64,000 bases of DNA from Polytrichum commune (taxonomy: Eukaryota; Streptophyta; Polytrichopsida; Polytrichales; Polytrichaceae). The DNA lies in NCBI GenBank assembly GCA_950295325.1, contig OX485808.1, positions 39,078,527 to 39,142,526 on the forward strand, read 5' to 3'. Shown in pieces: positions 25,200 to 37,410 of the stretch (the first letter of the stretch is position 1; each line of letters begins with the position of its first letter). Made by a program: the position numbers and the translations under genes. Below the pieces are notes generated by a model. That model was not told the origin of the DNA and did not search any database. It was given only the letters and a program-made list of their open reading frames with translations.

Positions 25200-26684
25200 G
25201 AAGCTGAAAGCAAGAGCCCCTCCTCAGCTCAGACTTTCTTCTAAGTCGCATCAGTTGTTGCCGAAACTGATGACGACGCCACAGCGGCTCCGGAGGAAGG
25301 AGAGTTCAACGGTGAGGAGGCCAGCAAGTCTCAAACAGTTGATTGTGGTTGCAGAATGCTGGAATTTGGAGGGTTCTTAAGGAAGGTGGGGTGTGAGGGG
25401 GGCTCCTTCCTGGCCGTCTCTTTTGAGGTCAATTGCTTGGGGGAAGTTTGGGGATTTGGTTCGAAGTAAGTCCAGTTTTGAGAATCAGAGGCTCAAGAAC
25501 CTGCATGGCGCCTAGTGTAGGAGAAAAAACAGCCAAATTGCGGGTCCATCTTTTTGTCATCTTTTGTTTTCCTGTCTTCTTCCAAACTCTTGTTTTGTGT
25601 GTGTGTGCATGCTCAAAAGTCTGAATCTTGGTGGATTCAAAGTTTGACTCTTGTGAGGGGAGAAAAGGGTGCTCTCAAAATCTTAAGTTTGCACTCAGGC
25701 TTGCAATTCGGGCTAGAAGTTTGCAGAAAGCAGTGGATTGGGTTATAAGCAGATTTGCACTTTTATTTTCATACTTTCTTTGAGTTTTGGATTGCCAGCC
25801 GCAAGCAGGAATGTGTTCATGGGACTACGGCCATCTTAGCTTCTGATTCATACTGATGTAAGTTTGGTCCTCATGGTTAGGTTTGATGTTAAGGATTTGG
25901 CTTGAACTTGGAGTTGTCGGTGAGATTTGAAGTTGAAGTTGAAGGCAAATCTTTGTACGGGAGATAAATGGGTCCTTGTGCAGTCTTCGAGAGAGGTTAA
26001 AGGTCAAACTTATGTTCACAGAAAATGAGAGTCCACTGGTGAGGTTTTGAAAGAAATCTTCTTTTTAATGCAACAGTTCCGGCTGTAGGTATGGATCTCT
26101 ATCATATGAGAGGTTTTGTGAAGTTTCTTGAAATGGGTTTGCTGTTGTTCTATTTTTCAGCATGAAGTTTCCCCAAGTATTTGTAAGCCTTTAAGAGTGA
26201 ATGAATCTGGTGGTCCAAGGGATTGTTTATGCTCATTCTTGAAGCCCCATTCAGTGTCTTCATTTCAAGTCTGTATTGTATCTGTATGGTAGTGACAATT
26301 TGAAACCTCATGTTTGAATTGTTGCACATTTAGGCCCAGATTCTTGGTGCCTAGAGTTACTTGCTACATTCTTACCACATCTTGTTTGGGCAACATATTG
26401 GGGTTACTTGTACTCCTTGTATTGCCTTTGCTCGGAATTTTCTAGTAGTAGAGGATTAGGGTTTGGGGTCACCATAACTTGCTCCTTTCAGTTTCATAAA
26501 TTTTGTCTGTACAAGTTTTCAATGTGAATTGCAGAGTCCTTGAATCTTTTCCAAAGTGTAAGGGGTTCTGAGAGCACTTTTTTTTTTGTGTTCTTTGTGT
26601 TTTTTTGGCAGATTCAGAGGATGAGGAAACACTCAAGATAGTGTTGTAGTAGAAATTTTGGAATTCCTGAAGGGTTTTGTTAAG
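25200..26684 (+). promoter_or_regulatory. Putative promoter and 5' leader of the Ca2+-ATPase gene
   Basis: No coding sequence is recognised. The stretch is richer in GC around 25200-25450, then T-rich (poly-T at 26578-26588), ending with ttttggcag before the first exon, so a leader intron ending at about 26609 is plausible. No TATA element could be assigned with confidence. Confidence 0.3.
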
Positions 26685-29600
26685 ATGGGGGATTCCATTG
26701 AGGACGGGAATGGAAGCGCGTCTGAGCCTTTGCTGGCTGAGTCACCTTCGAGTCGCGGGTTCTTTGGAAACTTATTCGACTTGGATCAGTACACTGTGTA
26801 CAAAGGGTGTGATATCAGCACGTTGGAAGCATGGCGAAAACCTGTGTTTGCTCTCAATGCGGTTCGAAGGTTTCGGAATGTTGCAGATTTGAAGAAAAGA
26901 AGAGAGAGACAAGCCAACATTGAGGTAAAGCCATTTGCTTTTTCCGTGCACTTTTTAATTCAGACTGATGAGCATTTTGATGTAACAGAAACCACTGCCC
27001 CCAAGTTCGGTATGCCACAGCCAGCAAGAATGCTGCAATCTGCACCAAAACCCATTGAGACACAAATTGGAACTGGAAAAATGTAAATTATGACGAGCTT
27101 TTAATTCTAAACCCCTCACAATGGTCATATATAGTTCATATCAGAAAGAAAGGAAGAAAAGAAATACAACTCCGATGTTGCCACCGACGTGAATTCTGGT
27201 GTGGATGCTTCATTTTGCAAGTTGGTCTAAGTCTATATGTGATCCTAACGGGCCATACGAGAATTAGAGGGCCCCCGAAGACTACTGCCTCCTTTTGAAG
27301 GTGAACACCTTCAATTGGCGTGGGCACCTATCTCAAGGCCAAGCCCCTAGTTTCCCACATGGTTGGTTGAAAATATTTGGTTCACCCAGATTACCCCCAC
27401 TATAAATTTGGTGGATCTTAATCAGAAATTAATCAAGTGCTAGGAAGGTCACTCATCTGAGTACTATTCCGGCCTTAGGCTGATTAATCTTGGAGTTCTC
27501 ATGGGATCCTGGTTAAGGCCTTGGTTCTAAGCCACCCTGAATTCATACCCAATTCTAGGCACTTTGACAACTGCCGAATACATTCCTAAATGAGAATTCC
27601 ATTTTAAACATCAAGCCATGTAGTTTTTCCTGTACACTTTGTAAAATCATGTACTAATAAGGTGATCGTCAAGCACTTTTTAAAATCTCAGGTCTCCATA
27701 GCTAGCAAGAATGCACACAATACTTGGACAAACACAAGATGTCACTGAAAATTAACCTCTGTCAAAAAGCTCAAATTGTACCCCCCTGGAAAGTTTACTA
27801 GTTTGAGTCTACAATTTGGAGTGATGGAATTTGGGAAGTTGACTTACAAAGTCTACTTATTTCTTTACTATACAATTTGTACCCTGTAGGAAGTCTTTAA
27901 ACCTTTTGTCTGAATTCCTCTGCCAGTTATCTGATCCATCTTCTTCAACTATATGTTTGACTAAGCTGCTCTCTCAACCTGCTGTCTACCTTTGTTCAAC
28001 CAATGTGCTTCCCTATAATCTATTGAGTTAATCATCTGAAGTTTTTCTTATTGATTTTTGTCTTTTATGCTGAATTCGGAAACAATTTAGAGTGGTGATG
28101 GATCTGAGGCCATGTACTGAAGTTTTGTGGCTCTTTTGGATTGTGGTAGGCAAGGGGTCGGAGTAATTGGAAGAAGGGGAAAAATGTCGCAAAAGCCGCA
28201 CTTAGATTCGTTGACCGTAAGCTCTTCTTCACATTGCATCCAAGTTAAGAATTTTGTGGAGTTGAAATAAGGTTTTGAGAGCTTTAAGGGTTTGGAGAAG
28301 CTCCAAATCAGAATTTCCTCTTCCTGTAACATTTGGTGATCTGCATAAGCTTCAATGTGATTTCACTGTGGTGTTGTTTCTCAAAACTTCTAGCAGCTTC
28401 TCAGATATGGTTTTCTTGATCCTTTTTTTTCGCTTTCCTTCTGCATCCAATTTTTATTTTATCGGATGCAGAACTTAATATCCCCTGGGAGAAAGATGGT
28501 TCCACTGATGAGACACAAGGTCCCACTGGTGAGAAAGCAAAGGAAAATGGCTTTGGCATTGACGCTGAACAACTTTCAACCCTCGTCAAGAACAAAGACT
28601 TTGAAGCTCTCGACAACCATGGAGGCATTGACAATCTTTTTGACAAACTCAAAACATCGCAAGAACAAGGTCTCCAAACTTGCGAAGAGCGAGAACTCAA
28701 GATCCGCCGCGACATTTTCAGCACAAACACTTATATTGAGAAACCGCCGAAAGGCTTTTGGAGTTTTGTGTGGGATGCGACTCATGACTTGACTTTGATT
28801 ATTCTTGCTGTCTGTGCTGTGGTGTCTCTTGCAATTGGCATCATCACCGAAGGATGGCAAGAAGGTAAGTTTTCCTTCAAGTACTAGCACCAGTTAAAAG
28901 TTTCTAAGCACCGTCTATGGTATTTAGTGTCACTCACTATTCTGAGTTCCGCAGTGCTATAACTTTTTGCTGAGAGTGTGAGTTTTTATCCAGTAAAGTA
29001 ATTCATGTTGTATTAATGTCCATACAACTTGTTTAATCTCTGTTGGTGCAAAATGACTCCTATAGTATGAAGTTATAACATTGTGTAATTCCAAAAAGTA
29101 AGTGACTACAAATACCATATACAGCGTAGTTGTAGTTGACGTTTATTATTGTTTGTCATAATGGTTTCTTGTTTTGTTGTGAAGGTTGGTACGATGGTGC
29201 GGGCATTGCATTCTCAATTCTCCTTGTTGTCTTTGTCACCGCCACCTCCGATTACCAACAATCCCTCCAATTCCGCAACCTCGACGCGGAGAAGAAGAAG
29301 ATTATGATCGAAGTCACCCGAGACTCACGCCGTCAAAAGATTTTAATCTTCGATCTTCTCGTTGGCGATGTTGTGCACTTGAGTGTTGGGGACCAAGTGC
29401 CTGCGGATGGGTTGTATTTTTCGGGATGTGGATTAAGTATTGATGAGAGTAGTATGACGGGGGAAAGTGAACAGCAAAAAGTGAACGAAGAAATGCCATT
29501 TTTACTTTCGGGAACAAAAGTGCAAGATGGGAGTGGGAAGATGCTCATCACGGGAGTTGGGATGAACACTGAGTGGGGGCATCTCATGGCAACATTGGGG

Positions 29601-32600
29601 GAGGATGGAGATGATGAAACCCCATTGCAGGTAATTTTTTTTTTAAAAAAAAAAAAAAAAAAAAATCATTCCAAAATTTGAGGTTGATGAGATCTTTCTC
29701 ATATTTTAGTAACACTGGACATGTTTTCGAAATCTGGACTATTTGGTCACCTCAATGGACGGATCCAATGTTTCTAAATTTCATGGGAGATATGCGAATT
29801 CTCAGTGATTATTCGAGTGTTATGAATTCAACTATGTTGATAAAAATCATTACACAAAAATTTTTTTGACCTTAAATCTATGTAATCAACTAATAAATAA
29901 TGGAGATCTAATGAAAGCATTTGTTTTCATATCATCAAAAACATCTCTGTATATTTCATCAGAGGACTCCACCATACAGATCTATTGGAGTTAATTCTAT
30001 GATGGAATTCAGCATTTGGTAACTGTGGACTGCACCTTGGCCCACTTTTACTTAAATATTAAGTCTGGAGTGGAGGAGGACAATTTGCGATTGATTCTTG
30101 TGTCTCTTAAAAGTTTTGTGTGCGAATTTTCGTGTTACTGCTGACTATGGTGATATGAAAATTTGAAAGAGCTTAGATCATCACCTTATGGAAGATTACG
30201 TGTTCAGAAACCCCAAAATAATTATATAAATCAGAGGAAGTTCACTGATCATTCTGAAATTCTTAGGGCTACTTGAAAATGTTTGTTAGTGTCACTGAAA
30301 AAGCTTCATTGACACTAACGAAGGGTTTGGATGATGAAAGTCTAGTAATTTGAATACTTTTTATGGTTCAATTTTGTGTCTGTACCCCAACATCGTTTTA
30401 CTTCCGTGCCAGTACTAATGAGAGGGCGTAAATAGGAGGTGCCATGATTGGATTGGAAATTGTAAGTTTGTGTCTCTATGAGTTCCATGTGCAAGTTGCA
30501 AAATAATCATGTAAAAGTGAAGAAGTTGCCAAAAATTCTGAGATTTTCAGGGCTACTCGGAAAGAGTTGATTTTTCAGTATACAGGGTTTATTCATAAAT
30601 CTTCTACCCAAGATAACCAGGGGTGTGTTACCATATTTGGAAATTAGAGTGGGCAACAAGAAAGAATATTTTTTTTCTCAAGAATCGACAAGAAAGAACC
30701 ACAATCAAAATTTCTATTTGAATTTTGGTTGGTAACATATTTGGGTTCCCAATGTGCTAATTTTCTCCTAACCTCTTTTCATTGTTGAATCCATTTCCCA
30801 GGTAAAACTGAATGGAGTGGCAACCCTCATCGGGAAAATCGGCCTCCTTTTTGCTGTGGTGACTTTCCTTGTCCTCCTCGGCCGGTTTTTGGCTGCAAAA
30901 GAATCTCTGAAATCCTGGTCCGGTGAAGACGCCATTGCAATCGTAAATTATTTTGCGATTGCCATCACGATAATTGTGGTGGCAGTTCCTGAGGGTTTGC
31001 CATTGGCTGTCACTTTGACCCTCGCGTTTGCCATGAACAAAATGATGGATGATAAGGTATTTAAGTTAACCCAAAACAGATACTTGTTTGAAACTCCTCT
31101 AGATTGCAAGTTTGTCTAACGTAAGGGCATCGCCAGTGGATCTAGGTAAAGCTCACTGCAAACCAAAACCTATCTTTTGACTGACCTAAAATTAGAAACT
31201 GAAATTACCATCATTAGAAGCACACCTAAATAAACGTGAGATGTTTCTCAAGAAAAAAGAATTGTAAAAATTTGACGTAGGTGAAATCCCTCATTGAAAA
31301 CACCACATTTTCAAAATTTAGAGGGAGTGCACCAAATCTTGCTTAAAAATGGAAAGATCCTCCCACACTCCCACACTCCAAATTGAAATGGTCACCTGTT
31401 TTAAAATCTAGTATGCATGTTTTCTGGAAGTACAACCTAGGACAGTTATCCCGAAACACTGATCATTTTGGGGTGTCACTTGAAGGCATTGGTGAGGCAT
31501 TTGGCGGCGTGTGAAACTATGGGGTCGGCCACTACGATTTGTAGCGACAAAACGGGAACGCTCACTACAAATAACATGACAGTCACAAAGGCATGGGTTG
31601 CAGGTCAGTGTCCTTGTTTCCTTTCCGCAAGTAAATACATTTGGCGTACTTACTACTAGGGGTAGGCTTACATAAGATTAAAAAAACTCAAAAAATGAAA
31701 CTTGAAAAGGAACCTCAACAACAAATTCTGGGCCCAAGGAGCTGGCATTTGGTATTAAAAAAATGAAGCGACTCACGAAATTACTCCTCCCAGTTTGAGA
31801 AATCAATCTTCAAGCTTGGGGTCCAATCTGGAGTCCAAAAATAAGGTCCACCAAGGAGTTTTTCAAGCCCCGAGTTTCTTGGATCCGGACCCTTACTATA
31901 AACTCGCTCTCAAGTTGCTCAAAGTGACTACTGCAGTGATTTATCCTTTTTGGCACAACAGAATGCTATTCTTGAGTGAGGATGCCACGTGTTGCGCAGT
32001 GGTTGGTTGGAACCCATGGGGGGGAAAAAAAAAGGTTCATGCGGCAAGGAAATGAAATCATGTTCCGCAAGCAAGGTACCTAAACTGGAAAAAAAGGTAC
32101 TACATAGTTGGTGTTGGTTTTAAGAGCTTTGCGATTTTCTCGGGATGGGAATTCGGCTCCCCAGCACTAACTAATGAACGTCGTTCTAAAACGCAGGCAA
32201 AGTGCGGGAAACCAAAGACATTAAATCCGAGCTTTCGGAAGAAAACTTTGAAATCTTGTTGGAAGGCACGTTCTTCAACACGGGAGGTGACGTGTCTTTC
32301 GATGATGGAAGGCCACACGTCCTTGGGACCCCGACGGAGGCGGCGATCTTGAGCTTTGGGTTGGGCGTGGGGGGCGATTTCAAGGAGAGCTGCAAAAAGG
32401 CGAAGCTATTGAAAATGGAGCCCTTCAACTCGAAAAGGAAAGTGATGGGAGTGGTGGTGAAAGAGAAGGGAAGCGGGAAGATTCGTGCGCATTGGAAGGG
32501 GGCTTCGGAGATCGTTTTAGAAAGGTGCGATAAATATGTCAATGAGGAGGGGAATGTGGTGGATATGGATGACAACAAGATGAAGGAGTTGAAGGCTTGT

Positions 32601-35600
32601 ATTTGTTCGTTTGCGGACGGTGCGTTGAGAACCCTTTGTTTGGCATTCAAGGACATCGATTCGGAGCCTAAAGGCGAGGAGCCTATTCCCGAGGACGGCT
32701 TTGTTTTGGTGGCCGTTGTGGGAATTAAGGATCCCGTGAGACCGGGTGTGAAGGAGGCCGTTGAGTTGTGCTTCAAAGCCGGAATCAAGGTAACGGGTTG
32801 AAAGTTATCCGCGTGATTGTTTTGGAGTTTTTTGGGGGACAAACTTGAAACCATTCTATTGCTTGACCGCAAGAAGTGTAAAAAAGAAAAGTAAAGGCCA
32901 ATTGTGTCGTTTATTTCAGCGAGTTTGGAGAAGATTAAGGGATTAGAAGGTTGAGCTGTGATTGTTTTTGAGTTTTTTTTGGACTCAAACAATCAAACTT
33001 GAAACCATTTTGTTGCTTGACTGCAAGAAATGGTAAAAAACATCGAAGGTCATAATTTTGCAGGCTATTATTGTGCAGTCAATTTAGCTAGTTTGGAGAA
33101 GAGTTTGTTTCCAGTTCCGACCCGCTTGCGGGTCCATGGTTGCATCCATGGAGCTCTGATGTATAATGGGTTTCATGTGCATAGCTCCACTTTAATGCAT
33201 TGAATTCTAATCTGATCTTGGTTTGTTTATTTATTTAATTTCAAATGTGAAGGTGAGAATGGTGACTGGAGATAATCTTAATACTGCGAAAGCCATCGCG
33301 CGGGAGTGTGGAATCTTGACGGATGGAGAGGCGATTGAAGGTCCGGTTTTCCGGGATATGAATATCAACGAAATGAGGAAGCTCATTCCTAAGCTCCAGG
33401 TAAAGACTTTTTTTTGTTCTCAAGTTTTTTTTAATCTTACTTTGGATACTTCAGTCCTGCCAATCGAAGGGTCGCAAACTGTATTATTTTTTATGAACCC
33501 CACACAGTAATTTCTCTGGACATTGGGGTTAAGTGCAACTTCGGCTATCTGACTCCCGAGGCAATCTAGGACTTGGGAAATCTGTTCCTTATCCTCAGGT
33601 TAAACAAACATCCTTCAAGAAAGCCGTAACGTGTGTCATTTTTCAGTTTTCATTTATATTATAAAATATGATAAAATAATAATAGGTTCCCTCTTCTTGC
33701 TTTGAGTCTTTTCTTCCTTCAAGAAAAGAGACGAATCGAAACAAAAGTAGTGCATCTTAGTCTGCCCGGAGTCAAGTGTGACCTAAGAACCTGGGATCAC
33801 TAATTTAAATAATAGTATGAATAATAACTCAATCACTAATAAGATTTAAACAACAGTTCAATTATCAATAGGGTTCAAAGAAGTACTCAATTTGGAATAT
33901 GCTAACTCCTAGAAAGTGTTTTGAACTTAATTTGGAATATGCTAACTTCTAGAAAGTGTTTTGAACTCAATTTGGAATATGCTAACTCCTAGAAAGTGTT
34001 TTGAACTTAATTTGGAATATGCTAACTCCTAGAAAGTGTTTTGAACTTAATTTGGAATATGCTAACCTCTAGAAAGTGTTTTGAACTTTATGATTGGTAG
34101 GTCATGGCAAGGTCTTCACCATCGGATAAGCATACTTTGGTGAAGGAGCTACGGGCATTGGGGGAGGTGGTGGCGGTTACGGGGGACGGAACTAATGATG
34201 CGCCCGCCCTACACGAGTCGGACATTGGATTGGCTATGGGCATTGCTGGTACCGAGGTACGTCAGATTTCAAGCCTTTGATTTGTTTGTTTTGATTTGGC
34301 CTGCTGAGTTACAGTAAAGATTTCGTTGAATATGTTAGTGTTCATTATGACAAGTAATTTATAGGAATTTCAACTTGAATTAGTTGAAACTTTGTCATTC
34401 CCTCTTTGTAACTAGGTAATAAGTCTTGCAAAATTTCTCGTTATTCTGTGGAATCTATTGTATAGAATGGTTTAGAATTCTCTAAAAAAACAAGTGGGTA
34501 GAAATTCCAGTCTTATATGCAAATGAAATTTGTGTACTACGTCAATGATACCTAGTGTGGCCAATATGGAGTAGGAGCGTTGTGAGTGCATAAGATTTGA
34601 GTATTTGGAAATATTTATTCTGGTTAGAAAATTATTGTGGGTTAGAAAAAAAAACCAAAATACTCAAAGGTTCCTTCGATTCACTCTAGTATTCAACAGT
34701 ATTTTAACTAAAACAGTTGATTTTTTTCCTTGTGCAATCAGGTGGCCAAGGAGAGTGCCGACGTGGTAATCTTGGACGACAAATTTCAGACTATCGTGGT
34801 TGTTGCAAAATGGGGTCGCTCGGTCTACTCTAATATCCAAAAGTTTGTTCAATTTCAACTTACGGTCAATTTGGTGGCTCTTGTCATTAATTTCAGCTCT
34901 GCTTGCATTACAGGTAAGAGTTTGCAACCTTATTCTAAATTTTGTTGTTGTTGCTTCAAACGATCTTCCTTCGATCCATTTAGAAGTAAATACTGTTTGT
35001 TACGTCAGTCTTGTGACATCTCCTTGAAGAGCCTTGATCGAACTCTTTTCGTTCAGGTTTTTTTCTTGTTGAATACTAAAAGAACTTTTGCTTTGATTGG
35101 AATTTAAAATTATTTGTTGTTACATCTTTCTTGTGGGAACAAAGAAGAGTTGTTTCCTGAACTTGAATTTTTCTCTTATAACATTTGTGTTGGAAGTAAT
35201 CCTTCTTGGTGCTCCTCTGGAGCGGTATCTGATCAAAACACAATTATCGAAACTTTCAGGTTTTATTGCCTCTGAACTAATTTTCATCTACACCACTTAG
35301 CGTATATAAAAGGTTTCTTATCCAACCACTAAGGTACAAGGTAGACCTCCCTTTATTCGGTTCCTTTTCTTATTCAGACACCTATATTTGAGTGGTATGT
35401 GGGTAGGTGTGGCTCTAAGAACAGGTACCAAATAGACATGTCTTTAAAAGAGATTGAACTACATGCTCAAAAGTATGCTAATCATTGTAGGCTCAATAGT
35501 GAAGATAATTGGGGGGGGCCTATATGACAATTTCTTGAGCACAAGCATCTTCACTTCAATAATGAATAAGATATTTGTATTAGCTCCAAAAACCATGAGG

Positions 35601-37410
35601 AAAGTGGCCACAGCCTCGATTTGGATTCGCTCACCATCTTGTCCTATTCGCGGGTTTCATATCCTAGGAGAAGTGAGGTAGTCGGAAAATAGTAACCATT
35701 TGAGACCCATGTACCTTACGGAAGTTTCCTTTGATTCATTTCGAAACCTCAATCGGAACCGTTCTTGCTTTGATTGAACTTGTGAGTTTCTTTTTACATC
35801 TTTCTAGGAAGCATATATGTATTCGTATATAAAGCACTCCTTGTCACTCACCTCCACATTGCAAAAGGTAATATATTCTTTTCTTTCATTTAAATTACAT
35901 TTTCTCCAGGAACGGCCCCGTTGACGGCCGTACAACTGCTATGGGTGAACCTGATTATGGACACCCTTGGCGCCCTCGCCCTCGCCACCGAGCCTCCCTA
36001 CGACGAGCTAATGACGAAGGCTCCCGTGGGCCGGCATGGGAATTTCATCTCGATGGTGATGTGGCGCAACATCATTGGCCAGGCCGTGTACCAGTTGGTG
36101 GTCTTGTCCATCCTGCAGTATAAGGGAAAAGCTATCTTGGGGTTGGAGGGGGAGGGCTCAACAATTCTCTTGAACACCATGATCTTCAACGCGTTTGTGT
36201 TTTGCCAGGTACGCGCCTTGGTTTTCACGCCCCACTCTACTTCCTCATGTTATGCGCGTGTCGAATCTCGGGCCGCTAAAGTGACTCCTCATGCGTGCTT
36301 GCTTTCTACGTACCCACACTAAAATAGTTGTGGTGTGGGTGGCGGCACTAATTTGAAGCCACTAGCTGAAGTCATCCCTAATACTACATAGCTAGAGAAG
36401 ACTTATCCTTCAATTTCGACCGGAGGTTTGGTCAAGAGTTGGTTGTTTAGGATTCCATGTTTAGGTTTCCATGCTTTGGAGTTGGTGTGGACGTTGGAGT
36501 GAAAGAAATTTCTATATCAGTTTATAGAGGGTCAAACTCATTCTCGTGCGAAAATGAGAGTTGTCCCTCAATGAACTGATATTGAAAGTTCTTCGACCAA
36601 ACCAGTATACAGGGAGATTTTTGGGCATAATTGATCAATAAAACTTCTAGTGTTTCTAAGTTCAACCGGTTACAGGTGGTGATCTTTCGGATTTTCTTAA
36701 TCTTGAGGTATATTCCATAGATTCCTAAAAAATGATCGGTAATTTTCCTGAAGTCTTGAACTTCAACCCGTTATTTCTCAAACTCAAGTGGTTCATCTGT
36801 AACTAGCGGTTGGTTCTCCCTGTTCATTGGTTGAAGCCTCCACACCGACTCCAAGCATGCACCGAAAACTTACCAAACATGGAATTCAAAACAACAAACT
36901 CCCGACTGAAACTCCGGTTGAAACTGAAGGGTAACTCTAAGTCACGAACCAAAAGAAACCATGCAAGTTAGTGTGGATAGCTCTTTCATACCTACATCTC
37001 TTAAAATCCTCGACCCTGACTTTGCAAACTTTGTATCCCTCAAACCTCACAATGCTCAGTTCTGTTCGGTATAATTCTTCCAACCATGAACACTTTTTCC
37101 GGTCTCGCAGGTTTTCAACGAGGTAAATGCGCGGGAAATGGAGAAACTCAACGTGTTTGCACACACGTTCAATAACCCGGTGTTCCTGCTCGTGCTCACC
37201 TTCACCGTCGTCTTCCAAGTCATTTTGGTCGAGCTTCTGGGGAAATTCGCGGGCACCGTCCCACTCAACGTCAACCAATGGATCATCACCGTCGGGATCG
37301 GATTCGTGAGCTTGTTCATCGCCGTTATTGTGAAGTTCATCCCCGTCCCCAAACCGAAGCTGGCCAATCACAATTCGTCACCCGTCGTTGCCAATGGCAC
37401 CCCCGCTTGA
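26685..37410 (+). CDS. ACA: Autoinhibited type IIB Ca2+-transporting P-type ATPase (ACA)
   Basis: Exons: 26685-26924, 28472-28864, 29185-29630, 30802-31056, 31486-31603, 32197-32789, 33253-33399, 34101-34256, 34742-34913, 35910-36208 and 37111-37410. All junctions from exon 2 on are in phase; the first is not resolved (see findings). The product is about 1,040 residues, as expected for plant ACA pumps. The N-terminus ([25 protein letters not shown]) is a basic amphipathic calmodulin-binding/autoinhibitory segment. TGES (actuator), [11 protein letters not shown] (TM4 Ca2+ site), SDKTGTLTT (phosphorylated Asp), [10 protein letters not shown] and KGASE (nucleotide binding), [12 protein letters not shown] (hinge) and [20 protein letters not shown] (TM6) are all intact. 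It pumps Ca2+ out of the cytosol; sequence is closest in memory to the ACA1/2/4 group. Introns carry a 5S-derived element, MITEs and a 40 bp tandem repeat. Confidence 0.93.
27430..27545 (-). mobile_element. 5S-rRNA-derived repetitive element in the Ca2+-ATPase intron
   Basis: Read on the minus strand, the segment contains GGATCCCATGAGAACTCC, then AATAGTACTCAGATGAGTGA(CC), which line up with the plant 5S rRNA segments GGATCCCATCAGAACTCC and the C-box AGTAGTACTAGGATGGGTGA(CC). Homology covers about 100 of 120 positions, with many changes in the A-box. The element probably extends to about 27150 (gtgggaaactaggggcttgg and further), so it could be a Cassandra-type TRIM LTR, a SINE3-like element or a lone 5S pseudogene. 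It is not a functional 5S gene. Confidence 0.65.
28917..29118 (+). mobile_element. MITE family A copy in the Ca2+-ATPase intron
   Basis: The ends atggtatttagtgtcactca and agtaagtgactacaaatacc are the family-A terminal inverted repeats, with gttccgcagtgctataactt and gaagttataacattgtgtaa as the inner pair. It lies in the intron between exons 28472-28864 and 29185-29630, ending about 65 bases before the acceptor. Confidence 0.7.
33888..34087 (+). repeat. 40 bp minisatellite, five copies, next to a splice acceptor
   Basis: The unit (taatttggaatatgctaact + cctagaaagtgttttgaact) is repeated five times head to tail with only a few substitutions. It ends 13 bases before the acceptor of the exon starting at 34101, in the Ca2+-ATPase gene. 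Confidence 0.95.
35330..35718 (+). mobile_element. MITE family B copy in the Ca2+-ATPase intron
   Basis: Complete copy with 8-base inverted ends taaggtac / gtacctta. Internal order as in the other copies: cacctatatttgagtggtat, agagattgaactacatgctc, a G-run at 35511-35518, tcgatttggattcgctcacc, gtttcatatcctaggagaag and agtaaccatttgagacccat. Confidence 0.7.
36430..36940 (+). mobile_element. Family C element interrupted by a family D repeat
   Basis: The outer arms (ccatgctttggagttggtgt ... ccacaccgactccaagcatg) match the family-C palindrome at 45.65 kb. Between them lies ~230 bases with aggcat/gggcataattgatcaa, agtcttgaacttcaac and ctgttcattggtt, the family-D repeat also present at 20.33 kb. 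The arrangement is a nested insertion inside the last intron of the Ca2+-ATPase gene. Confidence 0.55.

Larger units (their letters stand above)
15600..25200. other. Repeat-rich gene desert
   Basis: I find no gene in these 9.6 kb: frames are short and carry no recognisable family motif. The content is a family-B MITE (15.74 kb), a partial minus-strand copy (16.44-16.57 kb), compound microsatellites (17.14-17.22, 17.30, 17.47 kb), a family-A MITE (19.65 kb), a 523 bp TIR element (20.61 kb), family-D sequence (20.33 and 23.39 kb), a GGGCATGGGT-rich block (21.39-21.66 kb), a family-E relative (21.75-22.25 kb), a tRNA-type SINE (24.26 kb) and a 230 bp TIR element (24.86 kb). Confidence 0.65.

Noticed and set aside
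27430-27545. Functional 5S rRNA gene
   Set aside because: Too diverged in the A-box and stems, single unit, antisense in an intron; called a 5S-derived element instead.
33888-34087. CRISPR-like array
   Set aside because: Repeats are directly adjacent with no unique spacers and lie in a plant intron; it is a minisatellite.
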